DNA of 64,000 nt from Xiphydria camelus (Eukaryota > Arthropoda > Insecta > Hymenoptera > Xiphydriidae): assembly GCA_963678675.1 (NCBI GenBank), contig OY783197.1, forward strand, positions 27,277,470 to 27,341,469. Reading direction: 5' to 3'. Positions 1 through 11,922 of this stretch are shown piece after piece. Under the pieces are notes generated by a model. It made no database searches and was not told where the DNA came from. It was given only the letters and a program-made list of their open reading frames with translations. Made by a program: the position numbers and the translations under genes. Positions within the stretch are counted from its first letter, which is position 1, and every line of letters starts with the position of its first letter.

Positions 1-1551
1 CGAATTGACACCAACTCTAACTACCGACTCGACTTCTACCGGTATTAAATGTTTCGATTACCGACCAAGCCTCCCTGAAGGTAACTTTCAAACTGGCCCG
101 TACAGAGTGGGACATACGGTACTTTCAATGTATCTGAACGCATTCTAGGTGGTAGGGTGGCACGAATAAATTTGTTACAAAATAACTGGGTGGAAAATTT
201 CGTTAGCTCACTCGGGATAATTAATACATAAATGTCTGGGTATCAAGAAAGCATTTATAAATACTTCAATCAGTCGCGAACGCCCTTTAGCTTCTTCTAT
301 TCTCTTCCAACTGGCTTCGAAATTAAATGAAATGTCAAGAAATGCATTTTTACTATACTTTATTTAGAATTCGTAAATATATCTTTACAACGAAGAGTGT
401 TACATATTTCTTCTCTCTTTATTTCCTTATACTAGCCGAAAGTGGACAAGGGTCGTCGCTTATTTTCGGCACTGTTATCTTCACTGAACCTCTTACTTCG
501 ATTAACGCATACCAGAAGCCGCTTAGCCCGGACCGTGCGGCATTAAATATAAATATGGCGCGGTCGTACATAGGTATACCTAATACAAGAAATAACCAAA
601 CTTCTCGATTGAGGTAGACAGGAGAAAGTGAGGTGAGATGGAATGAATTTAAGACACTGAAAGACCATGACCTAACATGATAATCGAGGGTCATCACTTT
701 ACCCCACCACTTTCCTCTACACCTAATTATTGTATAATTGGATATAACTATATTTAGACTGGTGAGAATCAACCATAACTACCATAATTGATTAATTTCA
801 TTACCAACGACTGCCATTCTAATTATTTATATACATGGGGCCAACCAACAATTGTGTTCATCAGCTGTAGTTTTAAAAGCTCTATGAATTGTAACTTCTA
901 TATTAAATAAAATCGAATATTTACCCTACACACATAGGCATACAGAATACGAAAACTGCAAAGTCAAAATTCCGAATCATAGCTATTCAATTCCGAAAAG
1001 GTTTGGGGTAATGGTAGTTGATAAAATAATTGTAACTCGAATTGAATTCTGTTAAAGTAATTGTTTATTATATGTATGTACAAATTCGTTCATCTTAACA
1101 TTAAGCTAAGTTTGCTGTCTTTCTCTTATTTCAAACGCATTTACGAAGATACAGGTTTTTGATGATCGATGTTCTTATGCGCAAAAAAACTTAAATTTTT
1201 AAACAAAAGTAGAAAGTACGAGTAGAAAAAACAAACTTAATGATCATTTATCTTATTACAATTTAACGATGGAGTACGGTAGAAAGAAAAAAATTGAATA
1301 GGACTGTATCTTCGCGCGCGAATACTTATTAAATATATCACATTAATGAGCACGGTTCTAGTAAAGTTTACATTTGGCATGATAAAATATATGCGCACAA
1401 AAATTATTAACAATGCAATGGTCAATAATTCTATGTTAACAATGACTTAGAGGGACCACTGGGAACGTAATCCATTATTATCGTCACGACTGTTCGAATT
1501 GTCAAGTGTCAATTTAATCGATGTCCCTTATTCGCTTACCAAAAGCAGTCA
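1..1551. other. Non-coding left flank and probable 3' UTR of the ELM2-SANT gene
   Basis: No exon or RNA gene was recognised. The right part, next to the stop codon at 1552, should hold the 3' UTR of the minus-strand ELM2-SANT gene. A minus-strand AATAAA at 1069-1064 would give a 3' UTR of about 480 nt. That signal choice is a guess. Confidence 0.4.
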
Positions 1552-2942
1552 TTACGAGACCACAGACTTGCGCTTCCTCTTCGCCCCGACATTCTTCTTC
1601 TTCGGTGGAACTATCGCACCAACATCGGATTTATTTTTCTTCAGCATAGCGGCGGTTACGCTACGAGTCACCATCCTCCCCGATGTAGCCACGGCGGGCA
1701 GCTCCAGAGACTGCGAAGCGGGTTTCTGCGTGGTCGGAGGAGACTTGGTCTTCGGAAAGCGGCGGGGGCGAGAGGCTTGTATCTCTAGCGCTGTGGGCGA
1801 CTTCTTCCACTCGTAATAAAAGCTGATAAGTTCCATCTGCGGAGGAAAAATATTATTAGTTTTGTAAGAGGAGATTTCTGGGGTAAATGTTAGAAGAACT
1901 GACGACTTTTGACGCTTTAACAATAAATAATATATAGGTACACGTAGGTACATATATATATTACAATATTGAGGACTATATCGATCGAAAAAAAAAAAGT
2001 TTTACTTACAGGGCTCTTTTGCGGCAGCAATTTTTTCCTTATCATCGAAAACTTCTTCCAGTACTGCTTAACGCCTTTCGTGAAGAGGTCCTGTAATAGA
2101 GAATGAAACAGTTGTACATATATATCTACCTGCAGATCGTACAAAGTAAATTGTAACGTTTTTGCGATCGTGAGCACGGGTTGTGACTAATTTCATTATA
2201 AAATGTATAATCCCACGGTATAAACCCTCCATTGATCCATATTCTGATTAGCTATTAATAGGTTTATCGTGAGAATAAATTCTATATAAAAAAAAAACAG
2301 ATCAAGCAGCCTCGACAAATGAGAACAGTTTGCTTCAATATCAGTATACTTACGATATCCTTTGAAGACCACCGCTGCGTGATATGAGCCGGTATCTTTT
2401 CCGAAAAAATCCTCCGTAAAGCGACCTGAGGTTCGTATTCCGAGTCATGCAGAGCGTTCGATAAGTACTGATCGGCGTTGTCCATGCAGGAGTTCTCCAG
2501 CGCCTCCATATTCGGGATTCCCCCGATCTCCTGGTTAACCGTGAGGACAGAACGCGCGATTATATGGTAGGCAGAGAACCTATTGCCCATGTTCTTCTCG
2601 AAAGCCTCCGAGGACCAGATCTTTTCTTCCGGAAAATCCTTGTACTCCGTATTGGGATCAATATGAGGTTGAAACTCCGGGATGTCGGCCACCACGTCGA
2701 CGTAATTCTGAAAAGATGTAAGAATAAGAATTATTTGACGAACGCGGGCAATGACAGAAAAGCGAAAATCCAATTTTCGTCAACGAGACGAATGCGTCGA
2801 ACGAGTACGTTGAATAGACATTTCGACCGGTCGGTTATCAGATTTTTCCACATACCTCCTCGCGGCACCATTCTTCCGGGACTTCCCCAAAAAAGGCTTC
2901 TTCTTCTTCCGTTATCTCGTCCATTCTTCCCTCTCCGTTCAT
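1552..2942 (-). CDS. ELM2-SANT domain chromatin protein, RERE/Atrophin type, 268 aa
   Basis: Four exons join in frame: 2942-2856, 2707-2354, 2090-2010 and 1836-1552, all phase 0 with GT-AG borders, giving 268 aa. Residues 1-29 are acidic (TEEEEAFFGEVPEEW). Residues 30 to about 130 resemble an ELM2 domain, with an early ADIPEF and a late ALHDSEYEPQVALRRIF that matches the usual end of ELM2. Residues 141-190 are a SANT/Myb domain (RWSSKDI, then KGVKQYWKKFSMIRKKLLPQ, then ELISFYYEWKKSP), closest in my memory to RERE/Grunge. The tail is basic and ends near KRKRKSVVS, a probable nuclear signal. ELM2-SANT modules recruit class I histone deacetylases, so a nuclear corepressor role is inferred. The protein lacks the BAH domain, GATA finger and long Atrophin tail of full RERE. 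It could instead be a distant MIER or MIDEAS relative. The start is the first ATG of the exon that continues the frame. Confidence 0.83.
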
Positions 2943-5900
2943 ACTATAACGTCCGCAAATATTTCGTCCACCGATTTCTCGCACTGCACTGATACTCTTC
3001 CGACCAACAGTGATTAATGAGTATGGCAACTACTTTGACCTTTACTTATACTCCTCGCACTCCCCCCCCAACTGCCCTGAACTCCACCCTATGATACTAT
3101 CAATCCGTCTCGGCTACCTGAGGTAACGGCGGTCCCGTAAACTCCACCCCTCCTTCGCTCGAGGTACCCCGTTGACGCTGTGATCCTCACATCGGATTGG
3201 TGCAAATTCATATGCACTCCACTTCTACGTGACAATATTAATGCAATCCGTCGAATGTGACCTTTAGCGTCGTGAATCCCACGAAGGATGTCGTTTGAAA
3301 ATTCCACTTTACCTTGCAATCGAAGTCGAAAAGACTCTTCCGGACGCCGTACGATCTTACTGTCTTCCAATGCGCAAGAGAAAGATTTATATCTTTCCGG
3401 CTCTAATTCCGGCTTCTGACAACTGTCGATATCGTTCATTCTTCCGCCCGCGTTTTTTTGCGTGCTTGAAGAAATGTGCGCTGAAGATTTATAAGACGGT
3501 CGTTTTGGCGGGTGATTATCTCGTTATCCGTGGATTTTTCGTCCACACTGCTGCAGAACTTTTTTGTAGACCGAAATGTGCTCTACGAAAAAGTATTCTA
3601 CCAGTTTTGACAAAAACCTCACGGGTTACGAAATAATTCAGGTTGAATGAAACTCTGAATAAGACACTGGTCAAATTGACCGGTTGCGGTAGTTCTGGTG
3701 TTAAGAGTCGTGGATCGGACTGTACTAGCACGTCGAATTTTCTTTATAGAATAACGTCGAAGTAGCTTAAATCTGAGATGCGAGAAATTCTTCTTCCATT
3801 GAAGTAATCTTTTGGCTAGTGCCGAAAAAATGCTATCATTTATAATTTATTAATGCTCTTTAATACGAAAAAGGGAATCAAATGTCTCACGACGAAGCTC
3901 TCGCGTTTGGGCTGCTCACCGAAGTATGGAATATTTATTTAATTCATAGATATTTATTTTTCGCCCGCTAGGCCGACCTTATTAGATAAAACTTTTACGA
4001 AATTGGCTACGAGATACGTTTGATCGAGTCTCGCAAAATTTCGAAATTCTCCATTCGAAATCGAATCCATTCCCCCCTTTTTTTTCTTCTTCCTTTCCTT
4101 CGTGAACTTTCGTTCCTTCCGAATCCGTACAGCCATGCCGTCTCGACGCGTTAACACTTTCGCTGCCGCCGACTCCGATCGGCGTCGATCAGCGCTTTGC
4201 GCACTTAGCACTACTCAGAAAGCGGCAGCGAAAGGGTTAATTAGATATACAGTCAAAAGGGTAAGTGGATGGAACTAAAAGTGAGGAAAGTGGATGCTAC
4301 AGGGTAACGGAGGTTTCGCAGCTTTGCAAAGCGTTCAGTCAAACTTTCGATGGTAAAATTATACCGTTAGAATTCAATTGTGCTCCGAATTACAGTTAGA
4401 CCGCGTAAAGATTCGAGATGTCCTCGCTCGACTTCTCCCATTCTGCTTCTCGGCCTTAGTATCAATGTATACGTAATTGATAAATGTTTACGCTGTTTCA
4501 CATATCTTTTCATGTGTGAAGAAGTATCCAAAACGATGCCAAGTATCAATTTCGCATATAAAATAATTCTCCATTGCACATGTTTCATAACAAAGAAAAG
4601 AAAGGATTACTAATTTGGAAAACTGTCATGACGTAATTTCTGGATGACCTCTAATACACCTCTTTATGTGAGAAAAAATGTATAGCAAACGTACGAGAAA
4701 ACTGTGAGAAATATTTTTACACAACTCGCGCGCGCGTTAGATAAGTAAATGATTAAACAGTTTCTCGTTCCTTTTTCAAAAATCAATTCTTATCCCGTAG
4801 GAGATTGTCTACGCTTGGAGAACGATGCGTAGATACATATACGGAATGAGTAACGCGAGTCATTGTCGAACAATGTGAGAATCAGTCATCGATGGACGGA
4901 CTGTCTAATGCGGTGATAAGAAGCGCTTGTTTATCAAGTAACCACTTGGATACTTGGACAGACACGACTAATAATGTTACGCCAAAACATTGAATAACTC
5001 CTCTTTCTCGTTGCAGTTGAATCAGGCGCAAAAGTGATATTTCTTTTTGAATTAACGTATAATTATTCGACTGAAATTGAACCGGGTTCAATAGGCGTTA
5101 CGGGAGAATGGAATGGAATTTTCCGCTTTCGCGAATGAGAATCAATCGGCTCTGGTTCCTCAATGAGTTTTTGTAACATCGCACATGTAGATATTCGATT
5201 GAAAAATTAACATGAAAATAACTTTCTAATTATTAACACATCGTTTGAATGGAAATCATAAGGAAATATATTAATTTTCATAATTTCATATGTATCGAAA
5301 AAAGCTTTATTTACAAGTACATTAAAAACACAAATTTCGTATACAGTGCGGCACCAATTCTCGGTACACAACGGGAGATATCGTACATCGCATTCATCTA
5401 CGCAACTATGCATGTGCGATAGATGCGATGAATCAGGCGCAGCGTCGGTGTCGCTCGTTTCGAAAAATCTGCAGTTCCGAACGCCGCGGTGGACGACTAA
5501 TCGCAGTCGGGCGATCGTCTCCCGTCGCGAACTTATAGTTTTGTATAATATTCAATGTGAAAATTATAAGAAACGATAATTCTCACTTTCTATGATATCT
5601 TTCAATCTTTCCTGTAATAGAATTTGTATCATCTTCTATCGGAAATTGTTTGCAGGGATGCTACGCTATTCTGAATTCGGGATCGTAACCATGGCGTTCC
5701 TGTGACGTAGTATATTATTATACTCTATACACAGTACTCCCTCCATGATTCAGTACGTCGCGACGGAGCTTTGAATTCTAAGAAAAATGAATTATGCAAT
5801 ACTCCCACTCTGTCCGTCAGAGAGGTGCATACCTGCGCGCAACCAAAATAGACGCGTAACCATGGCGCGACTTCCCATTAATAGTATTACTTAGCCAGGC

Positions 5901-7614
5901 GTCTATTCGCAGCGGACAATAATGGGGTATACCGTTAGGACCAGAGATGATTAACATCTAGTACTGTCGTATAGAAAAGTCTGCGATACATCTCACGTAG
6001 GTAGGACTCTTCTACTTTAGGACGGTGTAAGTATACGCGGGTTTATGGGGTTCCAGTTTTAAGGAATTACGGAGATGAATAAATTTGAGAAAAATAGGCA
6101 TGTGTCTGTATATTTTCCATTATATCGACCGTAATAATATGGTGTACGTATATCAGTCTTTTATTTAGGGCATCTCTGTCGCAGGTAGAGATCCTGTAGT
6201 CTTCTTAGTACTAAGAAAAAGTACGGACGTCCGTCTGATGAATGGTCCTTTTGCTCACACTCGCGCAGTTCCTATGAATGACTAAAAATAACTAAATAAA
6301 CGAGTACATGATTAACTCGACAGAGGAGAGATACGCGGATGCAAATTTTTCGAATTCAAATCGCGTAAATTCAATACTTTTTCGGATTTCAGGCTACCAT
6401 ATTAGGTTCGTCATATTCAATTTTGCACACTCTGAGAGAAAAAAAAGATTGAAAATTATTCTGTCAGAAGGATAATCTGAATACATTTTAATCTTTTCTT
6501 TTCTCAGTGCACTAAATTTGTACTCAGTGACTCGGAAGACTCGCGATAAACAAATTTTACGAAGATCCTATAATTTGTTGGATTTCTGACCGCCTTAATG
6601 TATCCGCCGTTTGGAACTGAAGATTTGAATCGCTAATTCGGAATTAATGATCCCGAAATAGAAAAGAAGGCTGGAATGTGGGCATATCGGTTTCAAAGGA
6701 TTAAAGGAAAGACATGATTACGAGCGAAAACAATGACCGCAAGCTTGCGTCATGACCTAGGTGGGCTGACTACCGAGAATATCATTGTCGCACAATCCGA
6801 GCGGACAAAAAGGCCTATCGTAATCGGGATCGGTACCTACATACAGTCGAAATTCGTTTAATCGTAATGACGTCTCTATCATACAATAGAATCAACAAAC
6901 CAAATACCTACGTTAAAGCGTACACGTTAATACTAAAGTTTTCCACCAATGGGTCTAAACATTAAATTATTCTTTCGTTTGTCCTTCCCTAGAAATAACA
7001 ATTTGTTTACAGCAGAACCCTTCGTATATCAAAGTCCCTCATATTTCATTATTTTTCTCCCCTTGCCAACTTCTAAGTACAGTTACGTCAACCGATGCTA
7101 CTATAGATTACTCAAATGCATGCACGCGGAGCTCGAGATATGGCCTTGAATTGAAGTATCCTTGTACTCTTGAATTAGAAGAAATTAGAAAGATTGAGTT
7201 CAGTCGAGAAGTAGAATAGCTGTACCTACTTTATACTTATCAACTGTAGTTAATCATAAGATGCAGATGCTGTACCTATTGATAGAGCTTATTCTTCGCT
7301 GTAATGGTTTGATATACTTACGCTTTAGCGCTACGTTCAAATTCTAACATGTATATGTAAATACTACATATGAGACCTGATTCTTTTACTTCCGGTAAAA
7401 TTTTACCTTCTACATGAGTCGCTAAAGAACGCTATTTGTAGAAGCCTTCATCTGGAAGATAAAGAAATCAGGCATTAAACCCCCGATTTTCGAGTGGCAT
7501 GGCTCATGCTTTCTCTAGCCAAAGTCCGAAGCGCTATAACAAAAGAGAACTCATGTAAACTGATGCGGATGCTCGTAACAAAGAGTCATATTTTTCGAAA
7601 TAATTGTACGCATC
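2943..7614. other. Intergenic region between the ELM2-SANT gene and XRCC3
   Basis: About 4.7 kb between two divergently oriented genes (minus to the left, plus to the right). It should contain both promoters. Open frames here are short, lack splice partners and match no family I know. No transposon termini were identified. Confidence 0.5.
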
Positions 7615-9345
7615 ATGGCTGAAGGACAAAATGAGGAATCGAAAGATTTTGCTTTCGGTACGACATTCGCAACTATTATCACTATACGTCGTTCTCAATT
7701 CAGTTCATTTTTTATTATTTTTCTATACTTTAGAGATAAAAACAGCAAAAGCTCTGAAGCTCGAAGAAAAGTTCCTCACAACTGGATGCTCAGAGATAGA
7801 TGAAGTCTTGAAGGGTGGTATCTCTCGCAAGGGTATCACGGAGATTTACGGAGCCGCGGGTACGGGAAAAACTCAATTTGCATTGCAGTTATGTCTTACC
7901 GTGCAAATGCCTCTGGAGGCCGGTGGTTGTGCCGCAGGTAACGAATAATTATTATTATTCAACTTATTTAGAGTTGTAAGCATAAGTCTGTATACACATG
8001 TACATACACGTAGTTGATGTTACTCTACTGCAACCTAAATTTCAGAGTGCAATCATGTATAATTTCATCCAATTTTTCGTAAGAATGATATATAGACATA
8101 CAAATTCCGTCAGTTCTTCAAATTTCTCTAAGAAGTCAGGATAGAGTTATACGCAAAAATGTGCTGTAGTATTAAAGTCAGTACACTCTATAAAAAGTAC
8201 GAATTCACCAATTATATCTTTGCTCGTTTTGTCTTCCTTGGTGAATTAGTCATCCAGATTCTTAGTACAAATTATCTAATTTTCTAGACAGAATTTATTC
8301 GATTGCAATTGATTCGCTCGTTAAATTTCATTTAAATAAATAAATCGGCTTTTCCGGTACCTGTGCAACTTGCGTCTCTTCTAGCTCAACGCCTGGTAAA
8401 TTTTTATAGGCGCGGCTTATATCTGCACCGAAGCTCTATTCCCGACGAGACGATTACAAGAGCTATTACAAAAATCTGACGTGGGTGAAAAATGTGGTGC
8501 CACGGGAGATTCGATATTCGTGGAGCATGTCTCCACTGTGGTGAGGCACTTGCTACAAATATCAGTTACTTGAGACATTGTTTAAATTATTCGTCCAACG
8601 AAATTGCGACAACTGTATAGAATTGGTATCTTCCTTACTTTTTTTGGTTGAATTTGATACTTCAAAGCAAGGAAGACTCTCCTTTTTCTTTGATAAGTAC
8701 TAGTTGCCAAAAACAATTACTCGACATAAATCGAGTTGAATTCACGGTAAAAAAAATAGATAATTAAATAAACGAGGCTTATATATGGAAGCAACGTTTA
8801 ACAGAAGGGTTTATTTTTACTTAAAGGAAGAATTAGAGATCTGCGTGACTCAAAGAATTCCATGCTTGATAGCTACGAAAAAGATAGGCTTGCTGGTAAT
8901 CGACTCCATCGCGGCGCCGTATAGGGTGGAATATTCCAGCAGAGAATTGAAAATTCGAGCTAAAAGTTTGCGGGCAATCGGCAGTCGATTGCATCAAATC
9001 GCCAACAGCCATAACGTGCACGTGGTGTGCATCAATCAGGTACTACTATTCAATTGAAGTACGGCTACACCTATGTACCTTTTTTTTTATAAAAATTGAT
9101 GGATTCCAAATTAAAATAAAATTTGATCACAGGTTTCAGCAAATGTCACAGAGAAGAATTTAGGCAGCATTCACAATAAGGAACAACCAGTTCTAGGCCT
9201 TACGTGGGCTAATATGATTACGAATTCTTTGTATCTCTTTAGAAGAGGTCCCTGCCGTTACGGTTGCATCATGAAATCGCCGTACCTGCCGCGAGATAGT
9301 GTCGGATATGAAATTACCGATCGCGGAGTCGTTTCGGCCGATTAG
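7615..9345 (+). CDS. XRCC3: DNA repair protein XRCC3 (RAD51 paralog), 267 aa
   Basis: Five exons join in frame: 7615-7657, 7734-7937, 8410-8540, 8827-9039 and 9133-9345. The Walker A loop is GAAGTGKT (residues 54-61) and Walker B is LLVID (148-152). GGISRKGITEIYG, ICTEALFP, FVEHVSTV, VIDSIAAPYRVEY, CINQV and LGLTWAN follow human XRCC3 closely. The exon 3-4 join aligns with the human protein without a gap, which fixes that donor. XRCC3 pairs with RAD51C in the CX3 complex and supports RAD51 filaments in homologous recombination and meiosis; the Drosophila relative is spindle-B. The ATG at 7615 is preceded by an in-frame TAA at 7576. Human XRCC3 is about 346 aa. Here the N-terminal domain before the ATPase core is cut to roughly 30 residues, so either the gene is naturally short or an upstream exon was missed. 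It converges with the RPUSD1-like gene. Confidence 0.93.
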
Positions 9346-9518
9346 TCGGTGATCCAGGAATTGTCCAACTTTCAACTTAACGATTGGAAATATATACATA
9401 ATAATATATGCATGATGTTTGCATTGATCTGTCAAAAGACATGGAAAACGTTCAAAGCAAAAGTTCGAGTTTTACGATTGTATACTTAACGTTATAACAA
9501 ACACGCGGTATCTCAAAA

Positions 9519-9532
9519 AATAAAACTTTATT
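9519..9532. terminator. Interlocked convergent poly(A) signals of XRCC3 and RPUSD1
   Basis: A plus-strand AATAAA at 9519-9524 lies 173 nt after the XRCC3 stop. A minus-strand AATAAA at 9532-9527 starts 4 nt after the RPUSD1 stop codon (TAG at 9538-9536). The signals are separated by 2 bp and form a near palindrome. I found no other AATAAA for either gene in the 190 bp between the stop codons. Cleavage downstream of each would give mRNAs with complementary 3' ends. Confidence 0.75.
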
Positions 9533-9535
9533 ACG

Positions 9536-10625
9536 CTACATGAGTTCATCGATTTCGGTAAAAGCACTTTCGTCAAGGCGGCGGATCACTTCGGTAGATC
9601 TCCACCGATTCGACGAATTTGACGCCCCAAGTGGATCGTTTGTTCTTACGTCCAAGTTTTCCACCTCGTTCTTTAATATCAGCCTGTGGAGCAATCGCAT
9701 TGCAAGTTAGATGGATTGAAATACTTATTTGAATGACATTTATTTACCAATCCACGCTTACGTGTCTTACCTAAATGAATGCAGAAACGTTCTGTAGGGC
9801 TGGACGTCCCTCCTCTCGCTATAAGTGTAATCTCCGATAATCGTGTGACCGATATGGGCGCAATGCACCCGCAATTGATGCCTCCGTCCGGTTCCTGGAC
9901 AGAGTAAAACTTTCGTCGCCGGTTTGCCGTCTCTGAAACCTCGCTCCAGGACCAATAGAGCGGTGTAAGACTTTCGCGGTCTCACGCAAAACGAACTGTC
10001 TTCCGTGCACATGCGGTGATTGCCGTTCTTCTCGCGCGCGTCGTCACCTGGATAAAAAGTAGAACGAGAGCCCTAAACAGGGAAAATTGTCCATTTCATA
10101 TACTTATTAACTCGTACCAACCGATAGCTTTGGTAATGACGATGCGAGACTCCTTTAAATGCCCGTGCACTATCGCCAGGTAATACTTTCTCGCTTTTCG
10201 CTCTTCGAAAGCAGCCGCTGCGGCTCGAGCGGCTCTTTTATTCAACGCCAGACATATAACTCCGCTGGTGGCGTAATCCAATCTGTGCACGAAATGAAAC
10301 TCGTGACGCAGGCTCGAATTGGCCAACTCCGGAAACATCGATCGTAATTCCGTCTGAAGGCTGTGCTGAAAATATTTCGGAGATGGGTGTATTAATTTCA
10401 AAATTCAAGTCATCCTCATACCTTCAAATCCGCATTATTACTATTGATAACCATGTCGTACGGCTTATCTACGACGAGAAAGTTATCACTACGATGTAAA
10501 ACACGAACGCGATTCTCTTCCGCACTGTTTTTGAGAAATTGAATTGGGTTTAGAAAGAAAAAGTTGAATAACTTTGTCAATAAATTATACACATACTGGC
10601 TCGGCGCGCGGAAAACGGAATTCAT
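9536..10625 (-). CDS. RPUSD1: RluA-family pseudouridine synthase, RPUSD1-like, 290 aa
   Basis: Four exons join in frame: 10625-10422, 10365-10122, 10047-9771 and 9683-9536. Motif I is [14 protein letters not shown] (about residues 42-55). The catalytic motif HRLDYATSG holds the presumed nucleophile Asp98. Motif III is [12 protein letters not shown] (201-212), followed by [10 protein letters not shown]. These are hallmarks of RluA/TruC-type enzymes, which isomerise uridine to pseudouridine in RNA. The KAIG-DD join and the region RMCTED to LLVLERG match RPUSD1, which is about 312 aa in human. Substrate and compartment cannot be told from sequence. The N-terminus ([17 protein letters not shown]) is hydrophobic and could carry a mitochondrial signal, but this is uncertain. 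It is head-to-head with arfaptin and tail-to-tail with XRCC3. Confidence 0.92.
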
Positions 10626-11922
10626 ATTTATGTTTTGAATTCGATTTATAACCTAGTCTAACGTGACACAACCTAATTTATTTTAAACTTCATTCAAGAG
10701 TTAAACTCGAGTTTTGCAACGGGGGTCAAAACGGAGTTTAAGCGATTCGCTCAACCAATGAACCCTCGAGAATGAGAAATTAAAGTCCGTTTTACCTAGA
10801 ATTAAACTCGTGTTATCAACTAACCGTAGAGTTAATCGCAAGTATTGCCAATATTAAAAATTATTCGCGATTTTCACGATATTGCCTTTCGCCAACAAGC
10901 GCAACTTCAAGCTTGTTTTAGATTCGGGTTATAAAGCGGCGTCATCGGCAGTTCGTAATCGGAGTCTTTGATCCGCGAGAAACCGAGTAAACCAGGATAA
11001 CGCGCGTCGTGCGAAAGAGCGATGCGATAAATCGCTTTGATACGTTTCCATAACTTCGAAGTATGGATTTTATACCGCGTTCGGCACTTTTCCTTCAGAA
11101 AATTTACGCCCCTTTCGGTATGCTCGACGTGACGTCATACGTTCAATTGTAAAACGGGAGGAATTTAGCAGTATCTACCTAGAAAATATCAATTCTACGG
11201 TAAGTAGCCACATCGCGTCTCCTTTCGCAGAATACACTTCCCTTTGAATTTCGTAACTGACGCGATGAGTTTTCTTCATCGAAAGTAAATTAGGAGTCCT
11301 AATGACAAAGAAGATATTCAAAACGTCTGTACCATTTGGTCAGCTGTCAATCGCGTTGCATTTTGACGTTTCTGAATATTAACGACTAACGAGCCGAACG
11401 ATCTAATCGTCCAGTGGCGGTTTTTATTCATCTCTGTGTATCTTTGTTGTCATGTTAGGTGTGTTAGTGCAACCTAATCGAATTACCCTTAGGTACTCGG
11501 AAACTCTCACAATTTCGCTGAGCGATATTGAAATAGACACCCATAGAGCAAACATTTCAATACTATCAAAGGGTGCGTCACAGTTTCACATTTGGTAAAC
11601 ACATTAACTTCCAAGGATAAAACACTTTACAAATTGTCATTCCGATCAAACATTCCCAAATTTTTGCATGCGCAATGTGAGCAAACATTAAAGTCTATCG
11701 AGGAACGCGTTCAAAGATTTTTAATAAAAAGTATTTGTAGAAACTTAAATTGCTCAGGTCCTAATCATCGTGAAACGTAGCTTAAGTAGATTGCTTTATT
11801 CACCTTAATGGTATGTGCATGTAGGATCGTAACTACATTATCCTTTTAAAAACTGGGAGAAGAGACACTTCAGAGTCTAATAACGTTTAAAAAATTTCCT
11901 CATACATATTTATGCAGGCGAG
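10626..11922. promoter_or_regulatory. Divergent promoter region between RPUSD1-like gene and arfaptin
   Basis: About 1.3 kb separates the two head-to-head start codons. The arfaptin ATG follows a splice acceptor (AG at 11916-11917) by 5 nt, so at least one non-coding 5' exon of arfaptin must lie in this interval. AACCTAA words occur at about 10671 and 11470. No TATA box was seen at a convincing position. Confidence 0.5.
10691..10815. repeat. Repeat rich in TTAAACTCG words, upstream of RPUSD1
   Basis: This stretch contains TTAAACTCG twice, a TAAACTCGAGTTTT palindrome and GGAGTTTAAGCG. The same words recur at 19039-19184 upstream of TIMM10B. It may be a small degenerate dispersed element or a shared promoter module. 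Boundaries are approximate. Confidence 0.4.

Noticed and set aside
1499..1816. 105-codon plus-strand frame opposite the last ELM2-SANT exon
   Set aside because: Antisense shadow of the SANT/tail exon, with no conserved motif.
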